The notes below the pieces were generated by a model that worked only from the letters and a program-made list of their open reading frames with translations, did not search any database and had not been told where the DNA came from. Below are positions 6,316 through 6,984 of a DNA stretch of 6,984 nucleotides, one piece after another (positions within the stretch are counted from its first letter, which is position 1; the number at the start of each line of letters is the position of its first letter). The position numbers and the translations under genes are program-made. This stretch comes from Candidatus Zixiibacteriota bacterium (GTDB taxonomy: Bacteria > Zixibacteria > MSB-5A5 > GN15 > FEB-12). Location of the stretch: contig JAMPYH010000144.1 in assembly GCA_023700785.1 (NCBI GenBank), forward strand, positions 1-6,984. The letters run 5' to 3'.

Positions 6316-6861
6316 ATGAGAGTTTTCAACATCGGCATCGGACGAGCAATACTGTTCTCAATCGTCGGATTTGTGATTGTAGCGGCCGGGGTGGGAGCAG
6401 GTGTCTTTGTTGCTAATAAGTACCTCCAGCCAAAAGTGAAGTTTGCTGATCCGCTAGCTTCTCTTACGAAGGTAATAGAAGTTGGGGAATCCTCCCCAAC
6501 CCTCAGAGCCAGAAACCCGAATGGCCAACATGAACTTGTTACTCTGGCCCATGGCGACCGCGAGTTGCTTGTGGCGTTTCTTTCGGGTGACTGTGATCCG
6601 TGCTATGAGGCAGCGCGGGCTCTGGTTGAGGATCCAGCGATTCGAGAGGGACGTGCTCAGTTGCTGCTATTTGCCTTAGATCCGAGTCGTTTCGCGAGGG
6701 CGGACCAGCAGCTTATATGGCAGATCAGTCCAGAAGAACTTCAAAGGCTGGACATCCGCTTGTTTCCTACCTTTGTGAGAGTCAACCAGGACGGATTGGT
6801 AAAGGCGATACAAGGAACCTACACACCAGAACTATTGAATAAGTTCCTATTCGGACTATAG
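6316..6861 (+). CDS. Membrane-anchored thioredoxin-fold protein with a CDPC motif
   Basis: The 181-residue product has a short basic N-terminus (R2, R10), one hydrophobic segment (about 11-33) and then a soluble domain. The charge pattern predicts the N-terminus inside and the domain outside the cytoplasmic membrane. The domain shows the TlpA/ResA/MauD-like order: VGESSPTLRARNPNG (57-70), a strand LLVAFLSGDCDPC carrying the redox pair C93/C96, and the cis-proline motif FPTF (150-153) before the final strand and helix. It probably reduces or isomerises disulfides in exported proteins, or serves cofactor maturation; the substrate is unknown. Codons such as CTA, TTA, GTA and ATA are more common than in the genes to the left. 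The next gene starts 38 bases later, so the pair is likely an operon. A close match to MauD cannot be claimed by eye. Confidence 0.82.
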   Translation: MRVFNIGIGRAILFSIVGFVIVAAGVGAGVFVANKYLQPKVKFADPLASLTKVIEVGESSPTLRARNPNGQHELVTLAHGDRELLVAFLSGDCDPCYEAARALVEDPAIREGRAQLLLFALDPSRFARADQQLIWQISPEELQRLDIRLFPTFVRVNQDGLVKAIQGTYTPELLNKFLFGL

Positions 6862-6899
6862 AAGATTAACCGTGGCCCGGGACGAAGAGGAGGATTCCC

Positions 6900-6984
6900 A
6901 TGAAGTATCTCGTTCTTGTACTAGGCGTATTGTTGCTAATGGTTACCATCGGCATAGGCGTTGCAATGATTTTTCCAGTTGAAG
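6900..6984 (+). CDS. Start of a membrane or exported protein (partial)
   Basis: An ATG at 6900 is preceded by a consensus AGGAGG (6888-6893) with a 6-base gap, so the start is well supported. The 28 codons in the window encode MKYLVLVLGVLLLMVTIGIG and on through VAMIFPVE: one lysine, then about 22 hydrophobic residues. This is either a membrane anchor or a long signal sequence; there is no lipoprotein cysteine in the visible part. It directly follows the thioredoxin-like gene, so an envelope redox partner or a substrate of that protein is a reasonable guess, but the family cannot be recognised from this fragment. Confidence 0.75.
   Translation, partial: MKYLVLVLGVLLLMVTIGIGVAMIFPVE

Overview
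The window looks like chromosomal DNA from a free-living bacterium of moderately high G+C content. No tRNA, rRNA, CRISPR array, insertion sequence or phage gene is visible. The third gene (3497-4759) belongs, as I recall it, to an exported family common in Bacteroidetes and related FCB-group phyla. With the tandem-GAF PP2C phosphatase this makes an FCB-type lineage (for example a Zixibacteria-like bacterium) my best guess; this is inference and not proven by the sequence.

Layout. On the minus strand, the first codons of a gene (1-26) resemble the start of an aquaporin/MIP channel. Behind it, also on the minus strand, is a 585-residue GAF-GAF-PP2C (RsbU/SpoIIE-type) serine/threonine phosphatase (214-1971). 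Divergent from it on the plus strand run rarA (replication-associated AAA+ ATPase), an exported protein with a glutamine-amidotransferase-like look that is often labelled 'asparagine synthetase B' without good reason, ppa (family I inorganic pyrophosphatase), and a RimJ/RimL-type GNAT acetyltransferase whose start overlaps the ppa stop. A strong intrinsic terminator (6028-6052) closes this block.

After the terminator the sequence changes character: codon choice is more relaxed and A+T-rich. A new unit begins with a membrane-anchored thioredoxin-fold protein (CDPC motif) and a second membrane or exported protein cut off by the window end. Its upstream region is the most interesting part of the window. 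It has a consensus -35 box with an eight-C run in the promoter spacer, then two abutting stem-loops, the second followed by a T-run and immediately by the Shine-Dalgarno sequence. Phase-variable promoter strength and transcriptional attenuation are both plausible but untested.

The genes do not form one pathway. The left part is housekeeping (replication-fork maintenance, pyrophosphate removal) plus a signalling phosphatase with no visible partner. The right part is probably an envelope thiol-redox unit. The divergent phosphatase and rarA genes both lack Shine-Dalgarno sequences and have promoter-like elements placed so that transcription would begin at the start codon, which suggests leaderless mRNAs. 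Most other starts in the window have clear Shine-Dalgarno sites.
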